A DNA stretch of 64,000 bases from Chitinophaga sancti. Lineage in GTDB: Bacteria > Bacteroidota > Bacteroidia > Chitinophagales > Chitinophagaceae. Shown piece by piece: positions 18,516 through 26,822 of the stretch. The notes beneath the pieces are model-generated. The model had not been told where the DNA came from and made no database searches. It saw only the letters and a program-made list of their open reading frames with translations. The position numbers and the translations under genes were made by a program. The stretch's first letter is position 1, and every line of letters starts with the position of its first letter. The stretch lies in contig NZ_CP139247.1 in assembly GCF_034087045.1 (NCBI RefSeq), positions 1,488,001-1,552,000 on the forward strand. Reading direction: 5' to 3'.

Positions 18516-18653
18516 TGTGATAAAGTTTTGTCAGTTAATTTGAGTTACTATTCAATTTACTTTTTTTACCTCACATAGCAATTTTAAATCGTGAAAATTG
18601 AAGGGCAAAGGCCTGTAGCCGGCCTTAATAGAAAACGTTAAAATTGAAACTGG

Positions 18654-18661
18654 TACATTTG
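18654..18661 (+). promoter_or_regulatory. TACATTTG -7 box of the alpha/beta hydrolase operon
   Basis: TACATTTG matches TAnnTTTG and ends 4 bases before the ATG at 18666, the same geometry seen at the IMPase gene, implying a leaderless or nearly leaderless message. No convincing -33 TTTG was found. Confidence 0.45.
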
Positions 18662-18665
18662 CGAT

Positions 18666-19466
18666 ATGCAGTCATTTTTCCTTCCATATCAAAACAGCCG
18701 CATCCATGGAGCCATCGCCGGCAAAGGCGACGATCTCCTCGTATGCCTGCACGGTTTCGGGGAAAGTACACTGCCTTTTTCCCGGTTGGTTCCCGCTCTT
18801 GGGGGTGTTTTCACAATAGTGGCACTCGACCTGCCCCTTCATGGCAAAACCGTGTGGCAGGAAAACCGCCCTTTTGAAAAAGAAGACCTTCATGCCATCA
18901 TCGACCTGCTCCTGGAAATGCGAAAGAAAACCGTCTTCTCCCTGTTGGGGTACAGCATGGGGGGCCGTCTCGCCCTTTGTATCACAGAAAAGATGGCCCC
19001 GCAGATCAGGGAATTGATCCTGCTGGCAGCCGATGGCCTCAGGGATAATCCCTGGCATCACTTTGTAACGCAAACCCGCATCGGTCACCGGCTTTTCAAA
19101 CACATCACCTATCACCCGGGATTTTATTTCTGGCTACTCAATACCGGCAACAGGCTGAGACTCATTAACAACAGCCTGCACCGCTTTGCAAACAACAGTA
19201 TGAATACCCTCGGAAAACGGGAACAGGTTTTCAATGTATGGACCATCATGGCCCACATGATGCCCAACCGGAAACTCATCAAACAACAGCTGGCCCAATA
19301 TCGCATCCACACCCTGCTCATATTTGGCAAATACGACAGGGTGATTCCATCGGTATTGGGTATACGGTTTATGGACGGTACTTTTCCCTGCGAAACACTG
19401 GTCCTTGACAAAGGTCATCAGCTACTTACAGAAGACCTGGGTGAAATAATATTGGATAAGATTTAA
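18666..19466 (+). CDS. alpha/beta hydrolase
   Basis: This 266-residue cytoplasmic hydrolase of the alpha/beta fold has the oxyanion strand LVCLHGFGES, the nucleophile elbow GYSMGGR (serine at about residue 99), an acid candidate in GKYDRVIPS at about residue 221 and the histidine in DKGHQLL near the C-terminus, so the triad appears intact. It is the first gene of a tight unit: the GT2 glycosyltransferase starts 8 bases later and the permease 3 bases after that. Its substrate is unknown; esterase or lyase roles are equally possible. Confidence 0.85.
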   Translation: MQSFFLPYQNSRIHGAIAGKGDDLLVCLHGFGESTLPFSRLVPALGGVFTIVALDLPLHGKTVWQENRPFEKEDLHAIIDLLLEMRKKTVFSLLGYSMGGRLALCITEKMAPQIRELILLAADGLRDNPWHHFVTQTRIGHRLFKHITYHPGFYFWLLNTGNRLRLINNSLHRFANNSMNTLGKREQVFNVWTIMAHMMPNRKLIKQQLAQYRIHTLLIFGKYDRVIPSVLGIRFMDGTFPCETLVLDKGHQLLTEDLGEIILDKI

Positions 19467-19474
19467 ATTCGCGT

Positions 19475-20617
19475 ATGTATTTTTTTCTAACTGTCTTATT
19501 CCTGCTGGGAGGATTGTATGGCATATTGATGATACGATATGGACTTGGCTGGAAGGCATTACCACCCTATACACCCACTGCACCCATCAGCGGTGGTACC
19601 AAAGTGACCGTTATTATTCCTGCCCGCGATGAAGAGGATAACCTGCCACCCTTATTGGCAGCGCTTCACGCCCAGGATTACCCGGCCCACCTGTTTGAAG
19701 TCATTGTCATCGACGACTTTTCTACAGACCGTACTCCCAATGTCGTAAAAGAATTTCCCGCAGCCAATATCAAACTACTGCAACTAAGTCAATACCTCAG
19801 CGCTACGGAAAGACTGAATTCCTATAAAAAGAAAGCCATCGAACTGGCGATAGAACAAGCTACCGGTGACCTGATCATGACCACAGACGCTGATTGCGTG
19901 ATGGGGCCACTATGGATCAGTACCATGGTCAGATTCTATGAACAATACCAGCCTAAATTTATAGCCGCCCCGGTGAGCTTCTATAAAGAAACTAACTTCT
20001 TCAAGATCCTGCAGTCGCTGGACTTCATGACCATGCAGGGGATCACGGGTGCATTAGCCTGGTTGAAAGATGGTACCATGTGTAATGGGGCCAACCTTGC
20101 TTATGAAAGAAAGGTGTTCTACGAAGTTGATGCTTTCAAAGGGATCGATAATATTGCCTCCGGAGATGATATGTTGCTGATGTTCAAGGTATTTAAGGCT
20201 TATCCGGATGGCGTGAAATACCTGAAAAGCCAGGATGCAATCGTGGAGACGTTGCCTGTCGATACCTTCCGGGCTTTTATGAATCAGCGGATCCGCTGGT
20301 CATCTAAAGCAGATAAGTATGACGATAAGCGGCTCACCTGGGTGCTGGCGCTGGTCTACTTCTGGAATGTGGTATTGTTGTTTGGTGGGCTGTTCTGCAT
20401 TTTTGCCCCCGGAGCTTTGCCATATTTCCTGATAGCGATGGTGTACAAGGTGGTGCTGGAATTCTTCTTTCTGATTCCTGTATCTCAATTCTTCCGGAAA
20501 AAAGGCCTGCTTGGCTGGTTTATACCCGGACAGTTATTTCATATTCCATATATTGTAGTGGCGGGGTGGCTTGGTAAGTTTGGTTCTTACCAGTGGAAAG
20601 GCCGAAAAGTAAAATAA
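19475..20617 (+). CDS. membrane-anchored family 2 glycosyltransferase
   Basis: This 380-residue GT2 enzyme has one N-terminal membrane helix (MYFFLTVLFLLGGLYGILMI), a cytoplasmic catalytic domain with VTVIIPARDEEDNLPPL, the metal-binding TTDADC and the processive-type motif QRIRWSSK, and about three C-terminal helices. The layout resembles cellulose-synthase-like or hopene/carotenoid-type GT2 proteins. It is tightly linked to the alpha/beta hydrolase upstream and the ABC permease downstream. The donor and acceptor are not determinable from sequence. Confidence 0.87.
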   Translation: MYFFLTVLFLLGGLYGILMIRYGLGWKALPPYTPTAPISGGTKVTVIIPARDEEDNLPPLLAALHAQDYPAHLFEVIVIDDFSTDRTPNVVKEFPAANIKLLQLSQYLSATERLNSYKKKAIELAIEQATGDLIMTTDADCVMGPLWISTMVRFYEQYQPKFIAAPVSFYKETNFFKILQSLDFMTMQGITGALAWLKDGTMCNGANLAYERKVFYEVDAFKGIDNIASGDDMLLMFKVFKAYPDGVKYLKSQDAIVETLPVDTFRAFMNQRIRWSSKADKYDDKRLTWVLALVYFWNVVLLFGGLFCIFAPGALPYFLIAMVYKVVLEFFFLIPVSQFFRKKGLLGWFIPGQLFHIPYIVVAGWLGKFGSYQWKGRKVK

Positions 20618-20620
20618 TTT

Positions 20621-21700
20621 ATGGCGGAACTCAATATACGATCATCTTTCCGGCAGCAGGCCTGGGCCAGGCTGCAACGCAATAAGGGGGCAGTAGCAGG
20701 CATGTTGCTGATCGCCATCGCTGTCGTAGTCAGCGTCATTGCTTATTGGGTGGCGCCGGATGGTACACCGATGGCAAACAGGATGATTGTAGAGATAGGA
20801 GGGCAGCATCCCGGTTTCAGGATTGACTTACTGGCATTGCCCAAACAGCAACCAGTAGAAAAAGTAGGCTTCCTGGAAAGATTGATGGACGGACAGGCAG
20901 AAGATGTGACCTGGGTACCTGTGACCAGCTACCGTTCTGCAGGAGATAGCGTCGTTGTACAGCGCTATATAGATGAAGAAACGTCCATGAGAGAAAGCTA
21001 CCCGGCGAAAGGTACTTACATCAGGCACTACAAAGCCTGGCTGGGCACGGACAAATTTGGAAGGGATATCCTGAGCCGCCTGTTGGTAGGTACGAGGGTA
21101 AGCCTGAGTGTAGGGTTTATAGCGGTGATAATTTCTCTAACTATTGGTATTCTCCTGGGGGCAGTAGCCGGATATTTCCGGGGAGTAACGGATGAGGTTG
21201 TGATGTGGCTGGTGAATGTGATCTGGTCAGTACCTACATTATTACTCGTATTTGCTATTACCCTGGCCCTCGGCAAAGGTTTCTGGCAGGTATTTATTGC
21301 GGTGGGCCTCACTATGTGGGTAAATGTAGCCCGCATTATCAGGGGGCAGGTGATGTCGCTGAGAGAACTGACCTTTATCGAGGCTACCCGTGCACTGGGT
21401 TTTGGGCATACCCGTACAATTGTAAAGCATATTTTACCTAATATATTAGGACCTGTGATGGTGGTTGCTGCCGGTAATTTTGCCACGGCAATCGTGGTAG
21501 AGGCGGGCCTGAGTTTCCTGGGAGTAGGTGTACAGCCGCCACAACCCTCCTGGGGCCTGATGATCAAAGAAAACTACAATTTCATCATTACCCACAACCC
21601 CTTGCTGGCACTGGCGCCGGGAGTGGCAATTATGCTGATGGTACTGGCATTTAACCTGTTAGGAAACGGTTTGAGGGATGCGATGGATGTACGGCAGTAA
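20621..21700 (+). CDS. ABC transporter permease, oligopeptide/dipeptide type (OppC/DppC-like)
   Basis: This inner-membrane permease for peptide-like substrates has an N-terminal helix (residues 23-44) and a periplasmic insertion of about 100 residues before the core. Five further helices carry the EAA loop seen as EATRALGFGHTRTIVKHI at about residue 250, followed by LPNILGP. The insertion, with WVPVTSYRSAGDSVVV, is larger than in E. coli OppC, as in Bacteroidota homologues. No OppB partner, ATPase or binding protein is encoded in the window, so it is an orphan here. It follows the GT2 gene by 3 bases and is probably co-transcribed with it. Confidence 0.87.
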   Translation: MAELNIRSSFRQQAWARLQRNKGAVAGMLLIAIAVVVSVIAYWVAPDGTPMANRMIVEIGGQHPGFRIDLLALPKQQPVEKVGFLERLMDGQAEDVTWVPVTSYRSAGDSVVVQRYIDEETSMRESYPAKGTYIRHYKAWLGTDKFGRDILSRLLVGTRVSLSVGFIAVIISLTIGILLGAVAGYFRGVTDEVVMWLVNVIWSVPTLLLVFAITLALGKGFWQVFIAVGLTMWVNVARIIRGQVMSLRELTFIEATRALGFGHTRTIVKHILPNILGPVMVVAAGNFATAIVVEAGLSFLGVGVQPPQPSWGLMIKENYNFIITHNPLLALAPGVAIMLMVLAFNLLGNGLRDAMDVRQ

Positions 21701-21759
21701 TTCCCTTGTTTCGTATTATAAAAACTATTAATTTTACTTTATCCATTATCCGTACTTTT

Positions 21760-22182
21760 ATGCCTTTGAAATCATATCTTTTACCTATCCTGGCCCTGTT
21801 TGCATTGACCTTTTCTTCCTGTAAAAAGAAAGACGGCACCACTACGGTGAAGCCTTCTGAAGAAGGACTGAAGGTGACCCTCACAAATGTAACAGAGGCT
21901 TCTTATACCGCTGCAGCCGGTACAACCTATACTTTTCAGGCACAGGTTACTTCCAAATTGCCAGCCAGTGGAGTGACCATTACAGTCACAGCCGTTACTG
22001 ACCCGGGTGGTATCAACATTCCGCAGAATGCAGTAGCACCGAGTGCCAGCGGCGCCATTGAGATCACTCTGATCGGATTAGAGCCATTACGCACCGTACT
22101 GGTGACGGTGGTCATCACTTCAGTCGATAATCCCGACAATTCAATTACCAAGACCTTCTGGATTACTAATAAGTCTGAATAA
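21760..22182 (+). CDS. hypothetical lipoprotein
   Basis: I place the start at 21760, where a lipoprotein signal begins (MPLKSYLLPILALFALTFSSC). The lipobox cysteine is at about residue 21, followed by the lysine-rich KKKDG common in Bacteroidota lipoproteins. The mature part is about 120 residues of beta-rich, threonine- and valine-rich sequence like a single Ig-type or fibronectin-like domain. It is likely anchored in the outer or inner membrane facing the periplasm. No function can be assigned. A strong terminator follows it. Confidence 0.7.
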   Translation: MPLKSYLLPILALFALTFSSCKKKDGTTTVKPSEEGLKVTLTNVTEASYTAAAGTTYTFQAQVTSKLPASGVTITVTAVTDPGGINIPQNAVAPSASGAIEITLIGLEPLRTVLVTVVITSVDNPDNSITKTFWITNKSE

Positions 22183-22272
22183 TTTGGCTAAAGCATAACG
22201 ATAGTCATAGAGTAGCTATACCATAGCTACGGGATAACTTCGTTTCCAAAAGATCACTAAAAGATCACCAAT

Positions 22273-22313
22273 AGGGCACCTCATTATCCCCCGGATATTG
22301 AAGTGCCCTTTTA
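22273..22313 (+). terminator. intrinsic terminator after the lipoprotein gene
   Basis: Two 17-base arms (22273-22289 and 22293-22309) pair at 15 positions around the loop CCC, followed by TTTT. It lies about 90 bases past the stop. A nearby perfect repeat, GTAGCTAT-ACC-ATAGCTAC, is at 22211-22229. Confidence 0.7.
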
Positions 22314-22392
22314 GTGCCCTTATAGTGACGTAATTGTAACGGCGTTATGACGGATCTCTACCCTACCTATACCCTGCTTATTACAAAAGCTG

Positions 22393-22400
22393 TAGCTTTG
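22393..22400 (+). promoter_or_regulatory. TAGCTTTG -7 box of the GT4 gene
   Basis: TAGCTTTG matches TAnnTTTG and lies 26 bases before the ATG at 22427, immediately downstream of the terminator of the preceding gene. No clear -33 element was found. Confidence 0.4.
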
Positions 22401-22426
22401 CACCCATCAGAACAAGCAGCTTAACT

Positions 22427-23530
22427 ATGCGTATAGGAGTGAATGCCGCCGGCCTGGCTGGAGACAGACCGGCAGATACAGGAAATATCAGCACAGCACT
22501 TTTAAAGGAATTATGCCGTTTACACCCGGAGCACCAGTTTATCTTCTTCGTAGACGGTCCAGGCGTATCTCTGAGTGAATTCACTGATAATGTGCAACTT
22601 GTGGAAGTGCCCCTCAAAGGCCGCAAGGCACTTCAACTGTACTGGTGGAGAGAATGGCAGCTTCCGGCAGCTATCAAAAAGCAGCAGCTGGACCTTTACC
22701 TGGGTATAGATGGTCAATTGCCCCTGCGCAGCAAGGTACCTGCCCGCTTATTGGTTACAGATACAGGTTTTCTGCATGGCGTAACAGGCATGTCTAAGGA
22801 TCTGCAGCGATATCTGCGCAGGAATACTGTGAAATATATACAGGCGGCACAGAAAGTACTGGTAGTTTCTCCCGTAGTACAGGAAGATTTATTAACTTAT
22901 GCCCCTGCTGTTGCAGAAAAGCTGGTTTTACTGCCTCCGGGTATGGATAGCAGCTATCGTCCTGTGGAATGGGAGGAAAGAGAGCAGATTAAAAAGGCAT
23001 TTTCAGATGGGGCGGAGTACTTTGTAGCAGTTGGCAGTATGCATCCCCGGAATAATATCCTTCCTTTGCTGAAGGCATTTTCCGCGCTGAAACGCCGTTT
23101 ACGTTCCAATATGAAACTGATCCTCGCCGGCGCTCCCACCAATGCCGGTGCAGAAATCATCGAAAATATGGCCACCTACAAGTTCAGAAACGACGTCATC
23201 TGGCTCAAAGATGCCGATCAGGAGACCTTGTCCCGCATAGTAGCCGGCGCTTATACCCTGGTATATACCAGTCGGTTCGAGGGCCTGGCATTACCTATTT
23301 ATGCAGCCCTCAGGAGCGAAGTACCTGTGGTGGCTATAGAAGGAGCTGCGGCCAGGGTGGCTGGAGCCGAAGGGGTGTTGTATTCAGACCCTGACAGCCT
23401 GGACGATCTTGCAGAAAAAATGTCCGTATTATACAAGGACGAGGTGTTGCGCAGCAGGATGCTGGAACGCGGCAGGCAGGTGGCCCTGCCCGGAAGCTGG
23501 ACAGAAGCGGCCTCCCTGATATTAAAATAA
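22427..23530 (+). CDS. family 4 (GT-B) glycosyltransferase
   Basis: This 367-residue retaining glycosyltransferase of the GT-B fold has an N-terminal acceptor domain (MRIGVNAAGLAG) and a C-terminal nucleotide-sugar domain with FVAVGSMHPRNNI, KLILAGAP and the signature YTSRFEGLALPIYAAL around residue 283, which contains the catalytic E-x7-E. It has its own promoter box and probably forms a single-gene unit. The sugar and acceptor are unknown. It may act in surface glycan assembly but is 33 kb from the polysaccharide operon. Confidence 0.87.
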   Translation: MRIGVNAAGLAGDRPADTGNISTALLKELCRLHPEHQFIFFVDGPGVSLSEFTDNVQLVEVPLKGRKALQLYWWREWQLPAAIKKQQLDLYLGIDGQLPLRSKVPARLLVTDTGFLHGVTGMSKDLQRYLRRNTVKYIQAAQKVLVVSPVVQEDLLTYAPAVAEKLVLLPPGMDSSYRPVEWEEREQIKKAFSDGAEYFVAVGSMHPRNNILPLLKAFSALKRRLRSNMKLILAGAPTNAGAEIIENMATYKFRNDVIWLKDADQETLSRIVAGAYTLVYTSRFEGLALPIYAALRSEVPVVAIEGAAARVAGAEGVLYSDPDSLDDLAEKMSVLYKDEVLRSRMLERGRQVALPGSWTEAASLILK

Positions 23531-23579
23531 TAACATAAGTATCATAAATCTGGACATCAGCACATTCGCAGGTTATTAG

Positions 23580-23587
23580 TAAATTTG
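23580..23587 (+). promoter_or_regulatory. TAAATTTG -7 box of gldC
   Basis: TAAATTTG matches TAnnTTTG and ends 27 bases before the gldC start codon. The -33 element is not clear. Confidence 0.4.
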
Positions 23588-23614
23588 CGTTTCTAAAATA
23601 TCGGACTATTTTTT

Positions 23615-23962
23615 ATGGCAAAGACATCTACCATACAGATCCAGGTTGAACTGGACAATGACAGGATACCTGAGAAGATTGAATGGAGGGCGACGGATAG
23701 CACTCAGGCAGACCGTTTCCAGCAGGCGAAGGCGATGATGATTGCTTTCTGGGATGGGGCTGACAAGACCGCGCTGCGTATAGACTTGTGGACAAAGCAG
23801 ATGATGGTGGATGAAATGGCTGATTTCTTCTTTCAGACGATGATGACCATGGCAGATACTTATCAACGTGCTACTCCCTACAAGGATCAGGCAGACGAAC
23901 TGAGAACTTTTGCCCGTGAATTCTACAAGAAGTTCGAAGAAAAGCAAAAGGCAGAACAGTAA
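23615..23962 (+). CDS. gldC: gliding motility protein GldC
   Basis: GldC is a small protein restricted to Bacteroidota that supports gliding motility; its biochemical role is not known. The 115 residues match the family throughout by recall: an N-terminal IQIQVELDNDRIPEKIEW, then LRIDLWTKQMMVDEMADFFF and MMTMADTYQRAT in the middle. It ends in a charged, helical tail. It lies directly upstream of the YqeY-domain gene (27 bases), with which it may be transcribed. Its presence suggests that the organism glides or retains gliding genes. Assignment is by family resemblance, which is strong. Confidence 0.9.
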   Translation: MAKTSTIQIQVELDNDRIPEKIEWRATDSTQADRFQQAKAMMIAFWDGADKTALRIDLWTKQMMVDEMADFFFQTMMTMADTYQRATPYKDQADELRTFAREFYKKFEEKQKAEQ

Positions 23963-23989
23963 TAATCCAAGTTTTCAAAACAACCATAT

Positions 23990-24442
23990 ATGTCCCTGGA
24001 ACTAAACATTAACGCAGCGATCAAGACAGCTATGCTTGCGAAAGCAGAAGCAGATTTGCGTGCGCTGCGTGCTATTAAGGCCGCTATCCTGCATGCCAAG
24101 ACTGCAGAGGGCTTTAGCGGAGAGCTGAGCGAAACAGACGAAACAAAGCTGTTACAGAAGTTAGCTAAACAAAGAAAAGATTCGCTGGATATATTCCGTC
24201 AGCAAAACAGGGAAGACCTCGCCGCAAAGGAAGAGGAAGAACTGGTTGTGATCGAGAAGTACCTGCCAAAGCAGATGGACGAAGCTGAACTGAAAGCAAC
24301 TATTCAGGCTATTATCACCGGGACAGGGGCTAGTTCTCCTGCCGATATGGGTAAGGTAATGGGCGTGGCTACCAAGCAGTTAGCTGGTAAAGCTGATGGC
24401 AAGGCCATTTCTGCATTAGTAAAAGAGTTATTGGCAAAATAA
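23990..24442 (+). CDS. GatB/YqeY domain-containing protein
   Basis: This 150-residue all-helical protein matches YqeY-like proteins, which share the tail domain of the GatB subunit of tRNA-dependent amidotransferase. Typical motifs are LRALRAIKAAI, KLLQKLAKQRKDS, EEELVVIEKYLPKQM and MGKVMGVATKQLAGKADG. The free-standing proteins have no established reaction; a tRNA-binding role has been suggested from the domain. It follows gldC closely and precedes the CvpA-like gene by about 50 bases, where a short GC-rich hairpin (CGGGGA/TCCCCG) may weakly attenuate transcription. Confidence 0.9.
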   Translation: MSLELNINAAIKTAMLAKAEADLRALRAIKAAILHAKTAEGFSGELSETDETKLLQKLAKQRKDSLDIFRQQNREDLAAKEEEELVVIEKYLPKQMDEAELKATIQAIITGTGASSPADMGKVMGVATKQLAGKADGKAISALVKELLAK

Positions 24443-24494
24443 CCGGGGACTTTTAATTCTTTTTCCCCGATCTCCTATCTTCCTATAGAAATAT

Positions 24495-25040
24495 ATGGGT
24501 ATAGACATTGTATTCGCCATCATCCTTGTAATTGCTATTTATAAGGGATATAGCCGTGGTCTGATCATAGCCGTATTCTCATTTATAGCAGTCACACTGG
24601 GGCTTGCAGCAGCATTGAAGTTGACCACCGTGGCCGTATTGTATGCCCAATCACATTGGGATATGCATACACGTTGGTTACCAGTTATTTGCTTCATCGC
24701 ATTGTTCCTGGGAGTAATATTATTAGTCCGTCTTGGGGCCACCCTGCTGCAAAAGCTGGTAGAAGTGGCTATGATGGGATGGCTAAACAAATTAGGCGGG
24801 ATTTTACTATATAGTGCTATCTTTATCATGGTATACAGTGTCCTTTTATGGATAGCCAATCAGTTATATTGGTTAAGCCCGGAAATCAAAATACAATCTG
24901 TTGTATATCCGTACATTGAACATCTCGGGCCGGCGGTCATGAATGGCGTTGGCAAACTAATACCCATCTTTAAGGATATGTTTGCCAGTTTGCAATCGTT
25001 TTTTGACAATGCAGCCAGGGAGATACAGAGCAAACAATAG
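24495..25040 (+). CDS. CvpA family membrane protein
   Basis: This 181-residue inner-membrane protein has four hydrophobic segments and the CvpA-type opening MGIDIVFAIILVIAIYKGY, with the glycine-rich YKGYSRGLI loop typical of the family. CvpA was named for colicin V production in E. coli, but in most bacteria it appears to affect envelope homeostasis; the mechanism is unknown. It is positioned after the YqeY-domain gene and before an alpha/beta hydrolase on the same strand. Confidence 0.85.
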   Translation: MGIDIVFAIILVIAIYKGYSRGLIIAVFSFIAVTLGLAAALKLTTVAVLYAQSHWDMHTRWLPVICFIALFLGVILLVRLGATLLQKLVEVAMMGWLNKLGGILLYSAIFIMVYSVLLWIANQLYWLSPEIKIQSVVYPYIEHLGPAVMNGVGKLIPIFKDMFASLQSFFDNAAREIQSKQ

Positions 25041-25146
25041 AGGGGCATGGACATAGCATTAAATGATCTATATCCCTCGCTTCAAAGATTATTTGAATTA
25101 ATAAAAAGAATTATTTTAGCGCAAAATTGACTTTCAAGCTTTGGCA

Positions 25147-25914
25147 ATGGATTACGAAATCAAAACACAGGGAAAGTTTAAGTTTGTTGAAGAAGGGGAA
25201 GGTGAACCGCTGGTATTATTGCACGGGCTATTTGGTGCACTGAGTAACTTTGGTGGCCTGATCGAATATTTCCGCCACTACAACAAAGTAGTGGTACCGC
25301 TTTTGCCTTTGTTTGATCTGAATATTCTGGATACATCTGTAGCTGGCCTGGCCAAGTACGTTCATAAGTTTATTGAAACCATGGAGTATTCCAATGTACA
25401 CCTGTTGGGTAATTCCCTGGGTGGACACGTTGGATTGGTATACCTGCTGAAACATCCTGAAGCTCCGATCAAATCCCTCACACTGACTGGTAGTTCCGGT
25501 CTGTTTGAAAACGGGATGGGCGAAACTTATCCTAAAAGAGGAGACTACGAATATATCCGCAAGAAAACAGAACTTACCTTCTACGATCCTGCAATGGCTA
25601 CCAAGGAGCTGGTGGACGAAGTATTTGACATTACGACCAACCGTCTTAAGGTGATCAAGATCATCACGCTGGCTAAGTCGGCTATACGCCATAACCTGGG
25701 TGAAGAACTTCGTGAAATCAAGATCCCAACCTTGCTGGTATGGGGATTGAACGATACCGTGACTCCGCCAATGGTAGGTGAGGAGTTCCACAAACTGATT
25801 CCTAACTCAGAACTGCACTTCGTTGATAAATGCGGTCATGCCCCTATGATGGAGCAGCCGGATGAATTCAATCAGATCCTGCATCCTTTTCTGCAAAAAC
25901 TGGGAAGTAAATAA
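25147..25914 (+). CDS. alpha/beta hydrolase
   Basis: This 255-residue hydrolase has the oxyanion motif VLLHGLFGALSNFGG, the nucleophile elbow LLGNSLGGHVG (serine at about residue 95), an aspartate in VWGLNDTVTPP and a histidine in DKCGHAPMMEQP, so it has a complete triad. I use the ATG at 25147; a TTG two codons earlier is less likely. Its closest look is to the 2-hydroxymuconic semialdehyde hydrolase or BioH-like group, but the substrate is not certain. It stands alone between the CvpA-like gene and a strong terminator. Confidence 0.87.
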   Translation: MDYEIKTQGKFKFVEEGEGEPLVLLHGLFGALSNFGGLIEYFRHYNKVVVPLLPLFDLNILDTSVAGLAKYVHKFIETMEYSNVHLLGNSLGGHVGLVYLLKHPEAPIKSLTLTGSSGLFENGMGETYPKRGDYEYIRKKTELTFYDPAMATKELVDEVFDITTNRLKVIKIITLAKSAIRHNLGEELREIKIPTLLVWGLNDTVTPPMVGEEFHKLIPNSELHFVDKCGHAPMMEQPDEFNQILHPFLQKLGSK

Positions 25915-25938
25915 AACCTACTACTCACATCATTATAT

Positions 25939-25975
25939 TGAAGCTGATTCAACAGGATCAGCTTCATTTTTTTTT
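25939..25975 (+). terminator. intrinsic terminator
   Basis: The stem TGAAGCTGAT / ATCAGCTTCA (10 base pairs) is followed by nine T. It lies 25 bases after the alpha/beta hydrolase stop codon. Confidence 0.88.
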
Positions 25976-26141
25976 ACCACTCATCCACTACCATCCTATC
26001 GCGCTGTATGTAACAAACCACGCGCATTTAGCGTTACGTATATAAGCATAGCAGCATGCTTTATTCATAAATCCCCTCGTCCGGTACGAGGACGTTAGCG
26101 ATTCTTTTCCTATTATTGTATCACAATAGCGCAATTTAATA

Positions 26142-26804
26142 ATGCTGGCACGTGATCTCATATCGACAGTTATACCAATCCTCCATCCTCTTGACCCAGG
26201 GTCCAGAGCCCTGCGTCTGATGAATGAATACCATCTTTCCCAACTGCCCCTGGTATTGGAAAATAAGTACCTGGCGCTGGTGGAAGAAGATGATATCCTT
26301 GATCTGGAAGATACTGAAGTATCACTGGAGAATATGGAATACAATGGTCCGAAGCCCGGCGTATTGGAGAGTGCCCACTTTTATGAGGCCCTAAAGGTCT
26401 TTTATGACCTGAAATTATCTGTACTACCTGTCATCAGCCGGGAAAATGAGTACCTTGGCGTACTTACGAAAGATAATCTACTGGCGGTACTGGCACAGTA
26501 CAACGGTGTGAAGGAACCGGGAGGTATCATTGCACTGGATATTGACCCCCGCGATTACAGCCTGAGTGAGATCGCGAGAATAGCAGAATCGAATGATATC
26601 ACATTGCTCAGTGTGAATACCATTACCAGTCCGGCTACCGGCAGACTGGAAGTTCTGCTAAAGACCAACCGTCAGGAGCTACAGGGGCTGGTGGCTACGT
26701 TTGAGCGGTTCAACTACACTATTAAATACACAATCACCGAAGAGCAGGAGGAAGATATGCTCCGGAAAAATTACGATTTGCTGATGAATTATATCAGCAT
26801 GTAA
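26142..26804 (+). CDS. CBS domain pair protein with C-terminal ACT-like region
   Basis: The 220 residues contain two CBS motifs (about 1-60 and 70-125), which in other proteins bind adenosyl nucleotides and regulate activity. A C-terminal region (about 130-205, from GGIIALDIDPRDYSL) has an ACT-like beta-alpha pattern. Residues VIPILHPLDPGSRALRLMNEYHLSQLP and VLPVISRENEYLGVLTK, quoted in parts, are typical CBS text. It lies 18 bases upstream of nadK, an arrangement I recall as common in Bacteroidota, so a role in sensing nucleotide levels is a reasonable inference. It has no catalytic domain. Confidence 0.85.
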   Translation: MLARDLISTVIPILHPLDPGSRALRLMNEYHLSQLPLVLENKYLALVEEDDILDLEDTEVSLENMEYNGPKPGVLESAHFYEALKVFYDLKLSVLPVISRENEYLGVLTKDNLLAVLAQYNGVKEPGGIIALDIDPRDYSLSEIARIAESNDITLLSVNTITSPATGRLEVLLKTNRQELQGLVATFERFNYTIKYTITEEQEEDMLRKNYDLLMNYISM

Positions 26805-26822
26805 TCGTCCTCCAGATTAGTT

